From Phycisphaerales bacterium (GTDB taxonomy: Bacteria; Planctomycetota; Phycisphaerae; UBA1845; Fen-1342), in NCBI GenBank assembly GCA_016710275.1, contig JADJXS010000001.1:1674001-1738000 (forward strand): a DNA stretch of 64,000 nt. Direction: 5' to 3'. Shown here piece by piece: positions 52,508-61,353 of this stretch. Numbering within the stretch: position 1 is the stretch's first letter; every line of letters begins with the position of its first letter. Under the pieces are notes generated by a model that saw only the letters and a list, made by a program, of their open reading frames with translations, did not search any database and had not been told where the DNA came from. Both the position numbers and the translations under genes were made by a program.

Positions 52508-54706
52508 ATGGATCAAGCCGAATTGCTGCAACTGGTCGAGAAGAAGGACATATCCGCATTCGAGTCGCGTTGCATCGAGCTGTTGAGCGGGGGCAACCTG
52601 CGTCTGGCCGACCTGCACCTGCCGCTCCGAAAACTACAACAAACCGGCGAATCGCAGCGGGTGGTCACCGTCGCCCAGATGGCGCTGGACGCCGCGGGTG
52701 AGGGCGCTGAGCCGCACGCCGCGCTGCGCGTGGCGCGGGTGGCGCTCGAAGCCGACGGCCGCAACAATGATCTTCGCCAGCGCGTCTGCGTTTTCTACCA
52801 GCAGGCCTACGGCGCCCAGGAGGGCTTCGAAGCCGCGATGGAGGCGGCCGGCCTGCGCAGCGGGCGGCCCGTTCGCAACGCGCTTCGCATCCTCGACCTG
52901 TGCCTGAACACCGGCGCCGGCGACACACTGATGAGCCGCACCGACAGCCACATCGTCGAAGTCGCCGAGGTGGATCGCGTGAACGGCCTGTTCACGATCC
53001 GCAAGGGCGGGCGGCTCAACACGCTGCCGCTCAGCGAGCTGGCCCGCGAGTATGAGCCGATCGCCAAGGACGATTTCCGCGTGGTGCGCGAACTCTGGCC
53101 GGACCGGCTGGCCGAACTGATCGCCAATGACCCGGTGCGGCTGGTCGCGGGCATTCTGCACGCGCATGCCGACCACATGGACGTGGACGAACTGCGCAAT
53201 GAACTGGTGCCGCGCTACCTGCCGGCGGCCGAGTGGACCAAGTGGTGGACCGGTGCGAAGGCGCTGCTGAAGAAGGCGCCCAACGTCGTGATGGAGGGCC
53301 GCTCCCCGGTTGTGCTGCGTTATTCCGCCCGCGGGCAGTCCTTCGAGGACGAATGCTGGACGCAGTTCTCAGGGATGAAGGACGCGGTCAAACAGCTCGA
53401 CGTGGTGGAGTCATACCTGCGCGAGAAGGCCCGCTGGAAGGAAACACCGGACGCGGCCCTGCTCGAGCGTTTTGTGCGCACAACGGTCGCCCAGTTGGAT
53501 GCCGCGCGGGAGAAGCGTCCGCATGACGCGCTGGCCGCTGGGCTGGTGCTGCGGCGCATGGCGGAAGTGGGGCTGCCCGTCAGCGAGGCGCATCGCGACG
53601 CGGCGCTGTCTTTGATGCGCGAAACTCCCGACGTGTATCGCATTTTTCAGCAGCTTGAGTCGGACGCACTGTGGTCGCGGGCGCTGGAACTGCTGCCGCA
53701 GGCCGTGTCGAATCATGGCGAGACGGCCGCCGCGCTTTTCGCGTCGGCCTCTTCGGGTCTGCTGGATCAACTGGTCGCGCTGGCCGAGTCGGCGGGCGCC
53801 CTGGATCGCGTCCGGGCGGTGATTCAGTCGGCGGTGGCGGAGCCGGTCAAATTCCCGGATGTGATCTACTGGCTCTGGAAGCGCCCCGCCAAGGGCAGTC
53901 CGATCGAGCCGCCGCCGGAGCGCGAGCTGTTTCTCGCGATTCTCGATGCGCTCAGTTCGCTCGGCCGCTCGACGCAGCACGCCGCCGAGGCCGTCAAGAA
54001 TTTCCGAAACCGAATGAAGGCGGCGCTGGCGCTGCGGGACTATGCGCAAGCGCGCCGCGCCGTCGAGCAGCTCTCGCCGGGACAAGCCCTCACGCTCAAA
54101 ACGCAGGTCGGCCGGCTCGACGTGGGCGACAACACCACCAGCGCCCTCAACGACATGCTGCGCAAGCATCATCCGCAGCTCTGGCACAAGCCCAAGGTCG
54201 TCACCGCGGTCTGGGAGGATGAAAACGTCATCTGGACCAGCGACACCGGCATGCGCCGCAAGAATGACGAGCGCGACACGCTCGTCAACGTCACCATGCG
54301 CGACAACGCCCGCCGCATCGGCGAAGCCGCCGCGCTGGGCGATCTCAGCGAGAACTCGGAATACAAGTTCGCACTCGAGGAGCGCGACCTGCTCCGCGCC
54401 CGACTGGCGCAGATGAACCGCGAGATGGAAATCGCCCGGATCATCGACCCCCGCACCGTCCCCACCGATCACGTCAGCGTCGGCGCCACCGTCACGATTC
54501 GACGCGTGGACGATGGCGCCACGCAGCGCATCACCTTCCTCGGCCCGTTTGACGCACGTATCGAAGAGGGGGTCTATAATTATCGGGCCCCGCTCAGTCA
54601 GAAGGTGATGGGCCGCACCGTCGGCGACCGCGTCGTGCTGACGCTTTCCGATGTCGAGTCGGAGTTTGAGATCATCGCGATTGAGGTCGCGGCACAGATT
54701 GGCTGA
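52508..54706 (+). CDS. greA: GreA-type transcript cleavage factor with long N-terminal extension
   Basis: A 732-residue protein. The last 160 residues are a GreA/GreB module: the coiled-coil tip GDLSENSEY carries the acidic residues that reach into the RNA polymerase channel, and a C-terminal FKBP-like domain ends in VVLTLSDVESEFEIIAIE. Residues 1-570 are a helical region unrelated to standard GreA (about 158 residues). Large GreA proteins of this kind are known in Chlamydiae and Spirochaetes. GreA rescues backtracked RNA polymerase by transcript cleavage. The start ATG at 52508 is preferred over the in-frame 52409. Confidence 0.88.
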   Translation: MDQAELLQLVEKKDISAFESRCIELLSGGNLRLADLHLPLRKLQQTGESQRVVTVAQMALDAAGEGAEPHAALRVARVALEADGRNNDLRQRVCVFYQQAYGAQEGFEAAMEAAGLRSGRPVRNALRILDLCLNTGAGDTLMSRTDSHIVEVAEVDRVNGLFTIRKGGRLNTLPLSELAREYEPIAKDDFRVVRELWPDRLAELIANDPVRLVAGILHAHADHMDVDELRNELVPRYLPAAEWTKWWTGAKALLKKAPNVVMEGRSPVVLRYSARGQSFEDECWTQFSGMKDAVKQLDVVESYLREKARWKETPDAALLERFVRTTVAQLDAAREKRPHDALAAGLVLRRMAEVGLPVSEAHRDAALSLMRETPDVYRIFQQLESDALWSRALELLPQAVSNHGETAAALFASASSGLLDQLVALAESAGALDRVRAVIQSAVAEPVKFPDVIYWLWKRPAKGSPIEPPPERELFLAILDALSSLGRSTQHAAEAVKNFRNRMKAALALRDYAQARRAVEQLSPGQALTLKTQVGRLDVGDNTTSALNDMLRKHHPQLWHKPKVVTAVWEDENVIWTSDTGMRRKNDERDTLVNVTMRDNARRIGEAAALGDLSENSEYKFALEERDLLRARLAQMNREMEIARIIDPRTVPTDHVSVGATVTIRRVDDGATQRITFLGPFDARIEEGVYNYRAPLSQKVMGRTVGDRVVLTLSDVESEFEIIAIEVAAQIG

Positions 54707-54850
54707 TTGCAGCCAGGCAGCCGGCCCGCGGGCGCTTCAGCCCGTGCGGCCTCCCGCCCGATAACCTATCATATGCGCGTCTCCTTCGGCCCGCGTCGCG
54801 GCCGGCCGATGGAAGGGCGTTGTCCTGCGCACCCCCGGAAGGAATCGCGG

Positions 54851-56245
54851 ATGTTGCTCGCTGCCGCCGGCTCTGAAGCACCCAGCCTGATCTGGATCTG
54901 GCCCTTCGTCACGCTATTGCTGGCGATTGCGATCCTGCCGCTGATTCACCGCACCGAGCATTGGTGGCACCAGAACCGCAACAAGCTGACCGTGGCGCTG
55001 GTCTTGGGCGTGATCACGCTGGCGTATTACCACCAGCGCGGCTTCGGCGTCACGCACGCCGGGCACACTTCCGAGCCGGGCTGGGCCACCATCGGCTCCG
55101 TTCTGCAGCACGCGATTGTCATGGAGTATGTGCCCTTCATCGTGCTGCTGCTCAGCCTGTACACCATCAGCGGCGGCATTGTCGTCCGCGGTGACATTCG
55201 CGCGACGCCGGCGATCAATACCGGCATCCTTGCATTCGGCGGGCTGATTGCCAGCTTCATCGGCACGACCGGCGCGTCGATGGTGCTGATCCGCCCGCTG
55301 CTGAACACGAACAAGGAACGCAAGCGCGTCGTTCACACGGTCGTGTTTTTCATCTTCATCGTGAGCAACATCGGCGGCAGCCTGCTGCCGATCGGCGATC
55401 CGCCGCTGTTCATCGGATACTTGCGCGGCGTGCCGTTCCTGTGGACGTTGCGGCTGTGGGTGGAGTGGGCCACGCTGCTGGTCATTCTGCTGGCGGTGTA
55501 TTACGTCTGGGATCGCTGGGCGTACACGCACGAGGAAAAAGCGGATCTGACGCGCGACAACCTCGAGGTCCAGCCGCTGCGCGTGGCGGGTCTAATCAAC
55601 GTTCCCTATCTCGTCGGCGTGATCCTGGCGGTCGCGTTCCTCGTTCCGGGCAAGGAGCTGGACCTCGGGTTTCTGAAGTTCACGCCGCCCGAGCACATGC
55701 GCGAGGGCGTTCAGATCGCGTTGATGGTGCTCTCGATGGTGACGACGCCGCGCGGTTTGCGGCGCGAGAACGACTTCAACTTCGGTGCGATCAACGAGGT
55801 GGCCTGCCTGTTCATCGGCATCTTCATCACGATGCAGGTTCCGATCGAAATCCTGCACGCCAACGGGCACACCTTCGCCGAGAAGGGCTTCATCCACCCG
55901 TGGCAGTACTTCTGGGCGACCGGCATCCTCAGCAGTTTCCTGGACAATGCCCCGACCTACGTCGTGTTCTTTGAAACCGCGAATCAGCTCACGCGCGAGC
56001 CGGGGGAGGGGATCATCAAGCTGGTCACCGGCGACCTCATCCGCGAAGACCTGCTGGTCGCAATCAGTTGCGGCGCGGTGTTCATGGGCGCGATGACTTA
56101 CATCGGCAACGGCCCCAACTTCATGGTCAAGAGCATCGCCGAGCAATCCGGCGTGAAGATGCCGAGCTTCTTCGGTTTCATGGCCTACTCGGTCGCGATC
56201 CTGGTCCCGCTGTTCGTGGTCGTCACGTTCATGTTCTTCGTGTGA
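54851..56245 (+). CDS. NhaD/CitMHS-type ion transporter (putative sodium:proton antiporter)
   Basis: A 464-residue polytopic protein of the ion-transporter superfamily, with 11-12 hydrophobic helices. Conserved half-helix motifs are SNIGGSLLPIGDPPLFIGY and SSFLDNAPTYVVFFETA, followed by GNGPNFMVKSIAE; these match NhaD/ArsB-like and CitMHS-2 carriers. It is likely a sodium:proton antiporter or a dicarboxylate carrier. The start is the ATG at 54851 after GGAAGGAA. Its last 61 bases overlap the convergent pabB gene. Confidence 0.85.
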   Translation: MLLAAAGSEAPSLIWIWPFVTLLLAIAILPLIHRTEHWWHQNRNKLTVALVLGVITLAYYHQRGFGVTHAGHTSEPGWATIGSVLQHAIVMEYVPFIVLLLSLYTISGGIVVRGDIRATPAINTGILAFGGLIASFIGTTGASMVLIRPLLNTNKERKRVVHTVVFFIFIVSNIGGSLLPIGDPPLFIGYLRGVPFLWTLRLWVEWATLLVILLAVYYVWDRWAYTHEEKADLTRDNLEVQPLRVAGLINVPYLVGVILAVAFLVPGKELDLGFLKFTPPEHMREGVQIALMVLSMVTTPRGLRRENDFNFGAINEVACLFIGIFITMQVPIEILHANGHTFAEKGFIHPWQYFWATGILSSFLDNAPTYVVFFETANQLTREPGEGIIKLVTGDLIREDLLVAISCGAVFMGAMTYIGNGPNFMVKSIAEQSGVKMPSFFGFMAYSVAILVPLFVVVTFMFFV

Positions 56246-57768
56246 TCCTGGAGCGAGCGGGGCGACGGTTCCGCCGACAGCGCGCCGAGAATCCCGCGGC
56301 CTTTTGCGATGGTCTCGGCGTACTCCTCATCCGCCCGTGAATCGGCGACGATCCCTCCGCCCACGTGCAGGAGGGCTTCGTTGCCCGTCAATTGCAGCGT
56401 CCGAATGGCGACGCTCAGGCTCACTCCCCCGTTCAGGCTGATGACCCCGATGGCGCCGGTGTAGGCGCCCCGCGGCGCCGGCTCCAGCTCGTGGATGATC
56501 TGCATCGCCCGGATCTTTGGTACCCCGGTCACAGAACCGGCCGGGAAGCACGCCCGCAGCAGATCCAGGGCGTCCAATCCCGGGCGCAGCTCCCCGCGGA
56601 CGTCGGCGACCGTGTGAAACACCGTCGGATGTGCTTCGACTCTCCGCGGATCCGAGACGCGAACCGTCCCTGGAATGCACACACGCCCCAGATCGTTGCG
56701 ATGCAGGTCCACGATCATCGCCAATTCGGCCGCGTCCTTGGCGCTCGCGCGCAGCGATTCGACGGCGGCCCGATCCGCGGCGGGCTTGTGAACCCGCGGG
56801 CGCGTGCCCTTGATCGGGCTGGTCAGCACCGACCGTCCGCGCAGTTCGAGAAATCGCTCCGGCGAGACGGAGGCGATGGCGCCGCCCTCCCAGCTGAGCA
56901 GCGCCGCGAAGCCCGCGGGGTTTTTGCGACGCAGGCGGGAGTAGATGCGCATCGCCGCATCGCGACGGGCGTGCGCGCCGCCGCAAAATTCCGCGAAGCT
57001 CAGCCGCAGCCGGTGCGCGAGGTTGACCTGGTAGATGTCCCCGGCGCGGATGTACTCCCGCGCCTGTTCGATCCAGCGCGCATGCTCCGCCGCGGTTGTT
57101 TCGTGTACGACCTGCGCAGGCAGTGTCGGTTCCCATGTCTCACCAGCCGCCATTCCGCTTGCCGCCGTCTTGTTCTCTCCTTCAACTGCTGCAACCGCTG
57201 TCTTCCACCTCGTCGCCAGTTCGCGCAGGGCATTTTCGTCCGACCGTTCGCGAATGCACCCGATCGCCCATGCTCGTCGAGTCGCGTGTTCGAGAACGAT
57301 TCCCCGTGGAAACAGTGCGAATCGCATGGCGGGGAGGCTGGCGCGCCCCGCAGGATGGATTGGAACGCGCTCCAGCCCCGCGGCCATCTCGTAGCCGATG
57401 TACCCGACCCAACCGGGCAGCGGTGCGGTGCGTATCAACTCGGGGATGTCGCCGTTGGACTCCGCGGGCGGATACTCGCGCACCGCACGAACCAGCCGCT
57501 CCCAGCCGCTTTTGGCCGCCTCCGCTGCGCCGCCATCCGCGGGCAGGCTGACGCTGATATGCGCCCGCGGCGACACGGCGATCAGGCTGAAGCGCGGCGC
57601 GGATTGCTCCTTCGTCGCACCGACGCGCACCGCGCTGTCGGTGTCATGCCCCTCCGCCGCGCTCGAGTCGAGCCAGGCAAGCTCTTCTAAACCGGCCAGT
57701 GCGGCCACTACCCGCTCGATCATGGCGGGCCAGTCGGTCTCGATGGCAATCCAGGCGGGTCGCGACAC
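56185..57768 (-). CDS. pabB: Aminodeoxychorismate synthase component I
   Basis: PabB forms 4-amino-4-deoxychorismate for folate synthesis. The 527-residue protein starts at a GTG at 57768. The chorismate-binding domain has GDIYQVNLAHRL, the lysine motif SPIKGTRPR with the active-site Lys, DLHRNDLGRV, and the FPAGSVTGVPKIRAM block with the Glu-Tyr pair in DEEYAETIAKG at its end. Lys in PIKGT distinguishes PabB from anthranilate synthase TrpE. The 3' end overlaps the convergent antiporter gene by 61 bases. No pabA or pabC is adjacent. Confidence 0.93.
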   Translation of the reverse strand: MSRPAWIAIETDWPAMIERVVAALAGLEELAWLDSSAAEGHDTDSAVRVGATKEQSAPRFSLIAVSPRAHISVSLPADGGAAEAAKSGWERLVRAVREYPPAESNGDIPELIRTAPLPGWVGYIGYEMAAGLERVPIHPAGRASLPAMRFALFPRGIVLEHATRRAWAIGCIRERSDENALRELATRWKTAVAAVEGENKTAASGMAAGETWEPTLPAQVVHETTAAEHARWIEQAREYIRAGDIYQVNLAHRLRLSFAEFCGGAHARRDAAMRIYSRLRRKNPAGFAALLSWEGGAIASVSPERFLELRGRSVLTSPIKGTRPRVHKPAADRAAVESLRASAKDAAELAMIVDLHRNDLGRVCIPGTVRVSDPRRVEAHPTVFHTVADVRGELRPGLDALDLLRACFPAGSVTGVPKIRAMQIIHELEPAPRGAYTGAIGVISLNGGVSLSVAIRTLQLTGNEALLHVGGGIVADSRADEEYAETIAKGRGILGALSAEPSPRSLQDHTKNMNVTTTNSGTRIATE

Positions 57769-57989
57769 GGGTCTGATAATCCCGACAGCGGGTTCCAGCG
57801 GGTTTTCCGCACATTCTCGCCAACCAGATGAAATCTGTCAGTGTCTGATTGAATAAGCGGCCTTCCCCGTTCGTCGCAAGTCCTATGCGACCGGCGGCGA
57901 TCCGAGGATGGCCCCGAGGCGCTAGGCGGATGCGGTCGTGGTGTTCGCGGCCGCGCCTGTTGTCGAACCCGTACCTGGGAGATGGTGTG

Positions 57990-58361
57990 ATGAGCCGCTT
58001 CGTTCTGACTGCGGTGGCGCTGGTTGCGTCGGGGCTTGTTGCGTCGTCGGCGCGCGCCGGCGATTTCGATCTGGACCTGAGCGTCGGGTGGGGCGGCGGC
58101 CGCTACTACGAGCCGGCGTACTACGACACCCCGTGCTACGAGCCGGCGCCGCGCTATGCCCGCCACTACTACTACAACGATTGCGCTCCGGTCATCGTGC
58201 GTCCGTCTCCGCGGCCGGTTTATCGCGATTGCGGTCCGAGCTACGGCCGCAGCGTGCGGGTGTACAGCTCGCGTTCCTACAACGCCCCGCGCTACCACGA
58301 GCGCCGCGGCGTCAGCCTGCACATTGGCGGTCGCGATCGCGGCCGCAGTTGCTATCGATAG
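57990..58361 (+). CDS. Small secreted Tyr/Arg-rich protein
   Basis: A 123-residue protein beginning at the ATG at 57990, with GGGAG 8 bases upstream. The signal peptide (FVLTAVALVASGLVASSARA) is cut before GDFDLD. The mature protein is rich in Tyr, Pro, Arg and Cys (repeated YYEPAYYD, RHYYYND, YSSRSYN) and has about four cysteines, so it might be a matrix or wall component. It is divergent from pabB, with 221 bases between them. No family is recognised. Confidence 0.65.
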   Translation: MSRFVLTAVALVASGLVASSARAGDFDLDLSVGWGGGRYYEPAYYDTPCYEPAPRYARHYYYNDCAPVIVRPSPRPVYRDCGPSYGRSVRVYSSRSYNAPRYHERRGVSLHIGGRDRGRSCYR

Positions 58362-58666
58362 GGGACCGGTGCAGCCGGCGTGAAAGGCGCTGCCCTGCCG
58401 AATCGAGGCGGGTGGCGCGCGTACGGCATCATCGGGCGCTGAGAACAAACAGAACCGCGAACTCGCCTCGGTACACCTTTCGTGTGAGGAGGCCGGGTTC
58501 GCGGTTCTCGCGTATAGGCGACCCACCATTGGGGCTTCCGGCCGGTCGGCCGGCGGGGTCGCGCCCGGTGTTCACCACCGGGAATGTCGTCCACTATGAG
58601 TCTTCCCGCGCGCGGCTCGATCGGCAAGAAAAATCGCGGATTTTTCGGCGCAATCGCCGGTCGCGC
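58362..58666. other. 305-base intergenic region between convergent genes
   Basis: No gene is seen. It contains a long hairpin (58451-58508) that probably acts as a bidirectional terminator for the small secreted-protein gene and purF. Confidence 0.7.
58451..58508. terminator. Long hairpin, bidirectional terminator or structured RNA
   Basis: AGAACCGCGAAC (58451-58462) and GTTCGCGGTTCT (58497-58508) are perfect 12-bp arms. Inside, GCCTC pairs with GGAGGC-side bases and ACAC pairs with GTGT around CTTTC, so almost the whole 58 bases can fold as one branched stem. There is no T tract. Confidence 0.55.
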
Positions 58667-60103
58667 TCACGGCCGGCGCAGGGCGCCATGTGCGTCGGCG
58701 AAGCGCAACTGCTGTTGCTCAAAGGCGTCTTTGCGAAAGCCGGGATCGATGGGGATGGGGTAATTCCCCGAGAAGCAGGCGTTGCAGAAGTCGCCCGACG
58801 GTTGGACGCACGAGAGCATCCCCTCGAGCGAGAGGTACGCAAGCGAGTCCACGCCGAGGTAATCGCGAATCTGCTCCACGGTGCGGCCGTTGGCGATCAA
58901 CTCGTCGTGCTGGGGGAAGTCGATCCCGTAGTGGCAGGGATGGCGGATCGGTGCACTGGCGACGCGCAGGTGGATTTCCCTTGCGCCGGCGCGGCGCAGT
59001 GACTGCATCTTGCCGCGGGTGGTCGTGCCGCGCACCACCGAGTCCTCCACGACGACCAGTCGCTGCCCATCCACCACGTCGCGAATGGCGTTGAGTTTGA
59101 GGCGGACCGTCAGATCGCGGATGAGCTGCGTCGGCTGGATGAATGACCGGCCGACATAGTGATTCGTGGTGAACCCGCGGCCGATCGGAATTCCCGATTC
59201 CTCGTGATAGCCCAGCGCGGCGCAGCGCGCGCAATTCGGAACGGCCACGACCAGATCCGCCGGCACCGGCGCTTCGCGCGCCAGGCGCCGGCCGAACTCG
59301 CGGCGGACGCGGTGCACGTTCTGGCCGAAGATGCGGCTGGAGGGATCGGCGAAGTACACGTGCTCAAAAATGCAGTGTCCGCGCCGCACGCCCGCCGTGC
59401 CGAACGAGCGTGACTCGATCCCGCGCTCGGAGATCGTGACGATTTCGCCCGGCGCGACGTCGCGCACGTATTCGGCGTCCACCATGTCCAGCGCGCAGGT
59501 CTCGCTGGCGATCACCCAGGCCGCCCCCGCACGACCGATGCACATCGGCCGGTTGCCGGAGGCGTCGCGCACCGCCTCGATTCGATCCGGGTGGAGCAGC
59601 AGGAGGCAGAAGGAGCCGACCAGGTCGCGCATCACGGCGGCGAGCGGGTCGGCGTGTGTGCGGTAGGCCGGGTCCGCCAGCATGTGCAGGATGACCTCGG
59701 TGTCCGAGGTGGCGTTGAACAGGTGGCCGCGTCCTTCATACTCGGCCCGCAGCCGCCCGGCATTGACGAGATTCCCGTTGTGAGCGAGAGCGACGGGCGC
59801 ATCCCCGATGTTCACGAGCAACGGCTGTGAGTTGGCGGCGTGACACGAGCCGGTCGTCGAATAACGCACATGGCCGATCGCGATCGGGTTGGCCAGCGCT
59901 GTAAGGTCTGCGGGGCTGAGCGCGTCCGTGACGCGCCCCATGCCGGCGCGGCGCAGAATCTCGCCGCCGGCCGTGGAGCAGATTCCGGCGGATTCCTGGC
60001 CGCGATGCTGCTGTGCGTAGAGTCCGAGGTAGGCGAGCTGGGCCGCGTCGGGCGTTCCGAACACGCCGACCAGCCCGCACGAGTGCTGAATTGCATCCGC
60101 CAT
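58667..60103 (-). CDS. purF: Amidophosphoribosyltransferase
   Basis: PurF makes 5-phosphoribosylamine from PRPP and glutamine, the first step of purine synthesis. The 478-residue protein has the catalytic C9 of a short N-terminal propeptide (HSCGLVGVFG). The PRPP loop is VVVEDSVVRGTTT, and four cysteines in CIFEHVYF, HPCHYGID and FCNACFS indicate the iron-sulphur form found in Bacillus. The ATG at 60103 is used; another in-frame ATG at 60115 is possible. No other pur genes are adjacent. Confidence 0.93.
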   Translation of the reverse strand: MADAIQHSCGLVGVFGTPDAAQLAYLGLYAQQHRGQESAGICSTAGGEILRRAGMGRVTDALSPADLTALANPIAIGHVRYSTTGSCHAANSQPLLVNIGDAPVALAHNGNLVNAGRLRAEYEGRGHLFNATSDTEVILHMLADPAYRTHADPLAAVMRDLVGSFCLLLLHPDRIEAVRDASGNRPMCIGRAGAAWVIASETCALDMVDAEYVRDVAPGEIVTISERGIESRSFGTAGVRRGHCIFEHVYFADPSSRIFGQNVHRVRREFGRRLAREAPVPADLVVAVPNCARCAALGYHEESGIPIGRGFTTNHYVGRSFIQPTQLIRDLTVRLKLNAIRDVVDGQRLVVVEDSVVRGTTTRGKMQSLRRAGAREIHLRVASAPIRHPCHYGIDFPQHDELIANGRTVEQIRDYLGVDSLAYLSLEGMLSCVQPSGDFCNACFSGNYPIPIDPGFRKDAFEQQQLRFADAHGALRRP

Positions 60104-60163
60104 GCGCAGGATCATATCCGCCGAAGGGCGCCGCGCGGGGGCGCTGGGGACGCAGCCGCGGCG

Positions 60164-60169
60164 TACAAT
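60164..60169 (+). promoter_or_regulatory. TACAAT -10-like box upstream of the four-helix protein
   Basis: GCGTACAATCC lies 35 bases before the ATG at 60205. No clear -35 box is present. Confidence 0.35.
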
Positions 60170-60204
60170 CCCCGGCTGACCGGTTTCATTCTGCGGGAGC
60201 GCTC

Positions 60205-60666
60205 ATGGATGCAATGGCGGTGGTGATCCGATTCGTGCACATCCTGGCGGCGGTGGTCGCCGGGGGGTCGGCGATTTTTCAGTGGTGGGCAGTGCGGCCG
60301 GCGATGGCGGCGCTTGAGGAGGGGGCACGGGCGGAGCTGCGGGAGCGAATCGCGCAGCGTTGGTTTGGAATCGTAGTGTTTCTGGCGGTTGCGCTGCTGG
60401 CCACCGGGTTGATGAACTTCCTGATGTTCAAGGTGCCGGAATACCGCGGTCATCCCCAGAAAGCGATTTACCACGGCGTATTCGGAGTCAAACTGCTGGT
60501 TGCGTTGGTGGTCCTGCACCAGGCGACGATCCTCTCCGCCCCCGGGCCGCGGGGCGATCGGCGTCGGGCGCAACCGGGCAGATGGAATTTCCTGGTGGCT
60601 GGAGTGCTGATCGTGATTGCGCTGGGCGCGGTTTTGTCGAACTTCGGCCGCTTGTTCGGAGCGTGA
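60205..60666 (+). CDS. Four-helix membrane protein of unknown function
   Basis: A 153-residue protein with GGGAG before the ATG at 60205. Four hydrophobic helices are visible (for example IRFVHILAAVVAGGSAIF and LVAGVLIVIALGAVLSNF). The first helix has a histidine in RFVHILAAVV, and a second His follows in KAIYHGVFG, as in CopD/DUF2269-type haem or copper-binding membrane proteins. The assignment is tentative. It is convergent with the DUF2203 gene. Confidence 0.65.
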   Translation: MDAMAVVIRFVHILAAVVAGGSAIFQWWAVRPAMAALEEGARAELRERIAQRWFGIVVFLAVALLATGLMNFLMFKVPEYRGHPQKAIYHGVFGVKLLVALVVLHQATILSAPGPRGDRRRAQPGRWNFLVAGVLIVIALGAVLSNFGRLFGA

Positions 60667-60687
60667 GCAAAGGAACTTCCGGCGGCG

Positions 60688-61131
60688 TCAGGCGCCGAAG
60701 CCCGGCTCGATCGGTCTGCGGCCGGAGAAACCGGCATCGACCTCGTGCCAGTGCGAGACGCACTCTTCGCCCAGGCGCCAGCACAGCATGACGGCCCGGC
60801 CGTCGTGAACAGCCGGAAAGTCGACCAGCCCGGTTTCAAAGTCCTTCGGGGCGCAGCCGATCTCCGTCAGTTCGTCCTGCAGGCGGTTGACCTGGTCGAT
60901 GCGTACGTCAATCGCCTCGCGCATGCGATCAAGCTGATCCCCAGCGCCGGCCGTCGCAGCCAGTTCCTCGCGGCGTGCGCGCAGATCCATCAACTCGGCG
61001 TATACGCGAACCACATCCTGCACGATCCGGCGGACCAGCACGAGCGCGCGGTTGGCCTCCTCCACGGTGAAGGCGCGGCGCGGGCGGTCGAACACGCGGT
61101 CAGCGGCGGTCAGGGCGGGCTTGCGTCGCAT
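60688..61131 (-). CDS. DUF2203 domain protein
   Basis: A 147-residue protein beginning at the ATG at 61131 behind a purine-rich GAGAGAGAG. It has the DUF2203 signature FTVEEANRAL, a coiled-coil region (RVYAELMDLRARREELAATA) and the terminal block GLVDFPAVHDGRAVMLCWRLGEECVSHWHE followed by GFSGRRPI. The family has no assigned activity; it is cytoplasmic. It is probably monocistronic. Confidence 0.85.
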   Translation of the reverse strand: MRRKPALTAADRVFDRPRRAFTVEEANRALVLVRRIVQDVVRVYAELMDLRARREELAATAGAGDQLDRMREAIDVRIDQVNRLQDELTEIGCAPKDFETGLVDFPAVHDGRAVMLCWRLGEECVSHWHEVDAGFSGRRPIEPGFGA

Positions 61132-61353
61132 GGCTCTCTCTCTCCCTCGGTCCCGGGGGGCGCCGGCGGGCACTCTCCTCTCTGAGCGTATTCATGCGCG
61201 GGCGGTCATGTCAATGAATCGACCCTGTGCAGCGCGGATTCCCGCCCGATCGAAGTGCTCCGACGCGACACGTCCGAAACAATCCGCGATTGGAAGATGC
61301 GAGCGATGGGCTTGAAGGGCGGCCGGCGGCGGCCCTTGAGCACGTGCCGGCAG

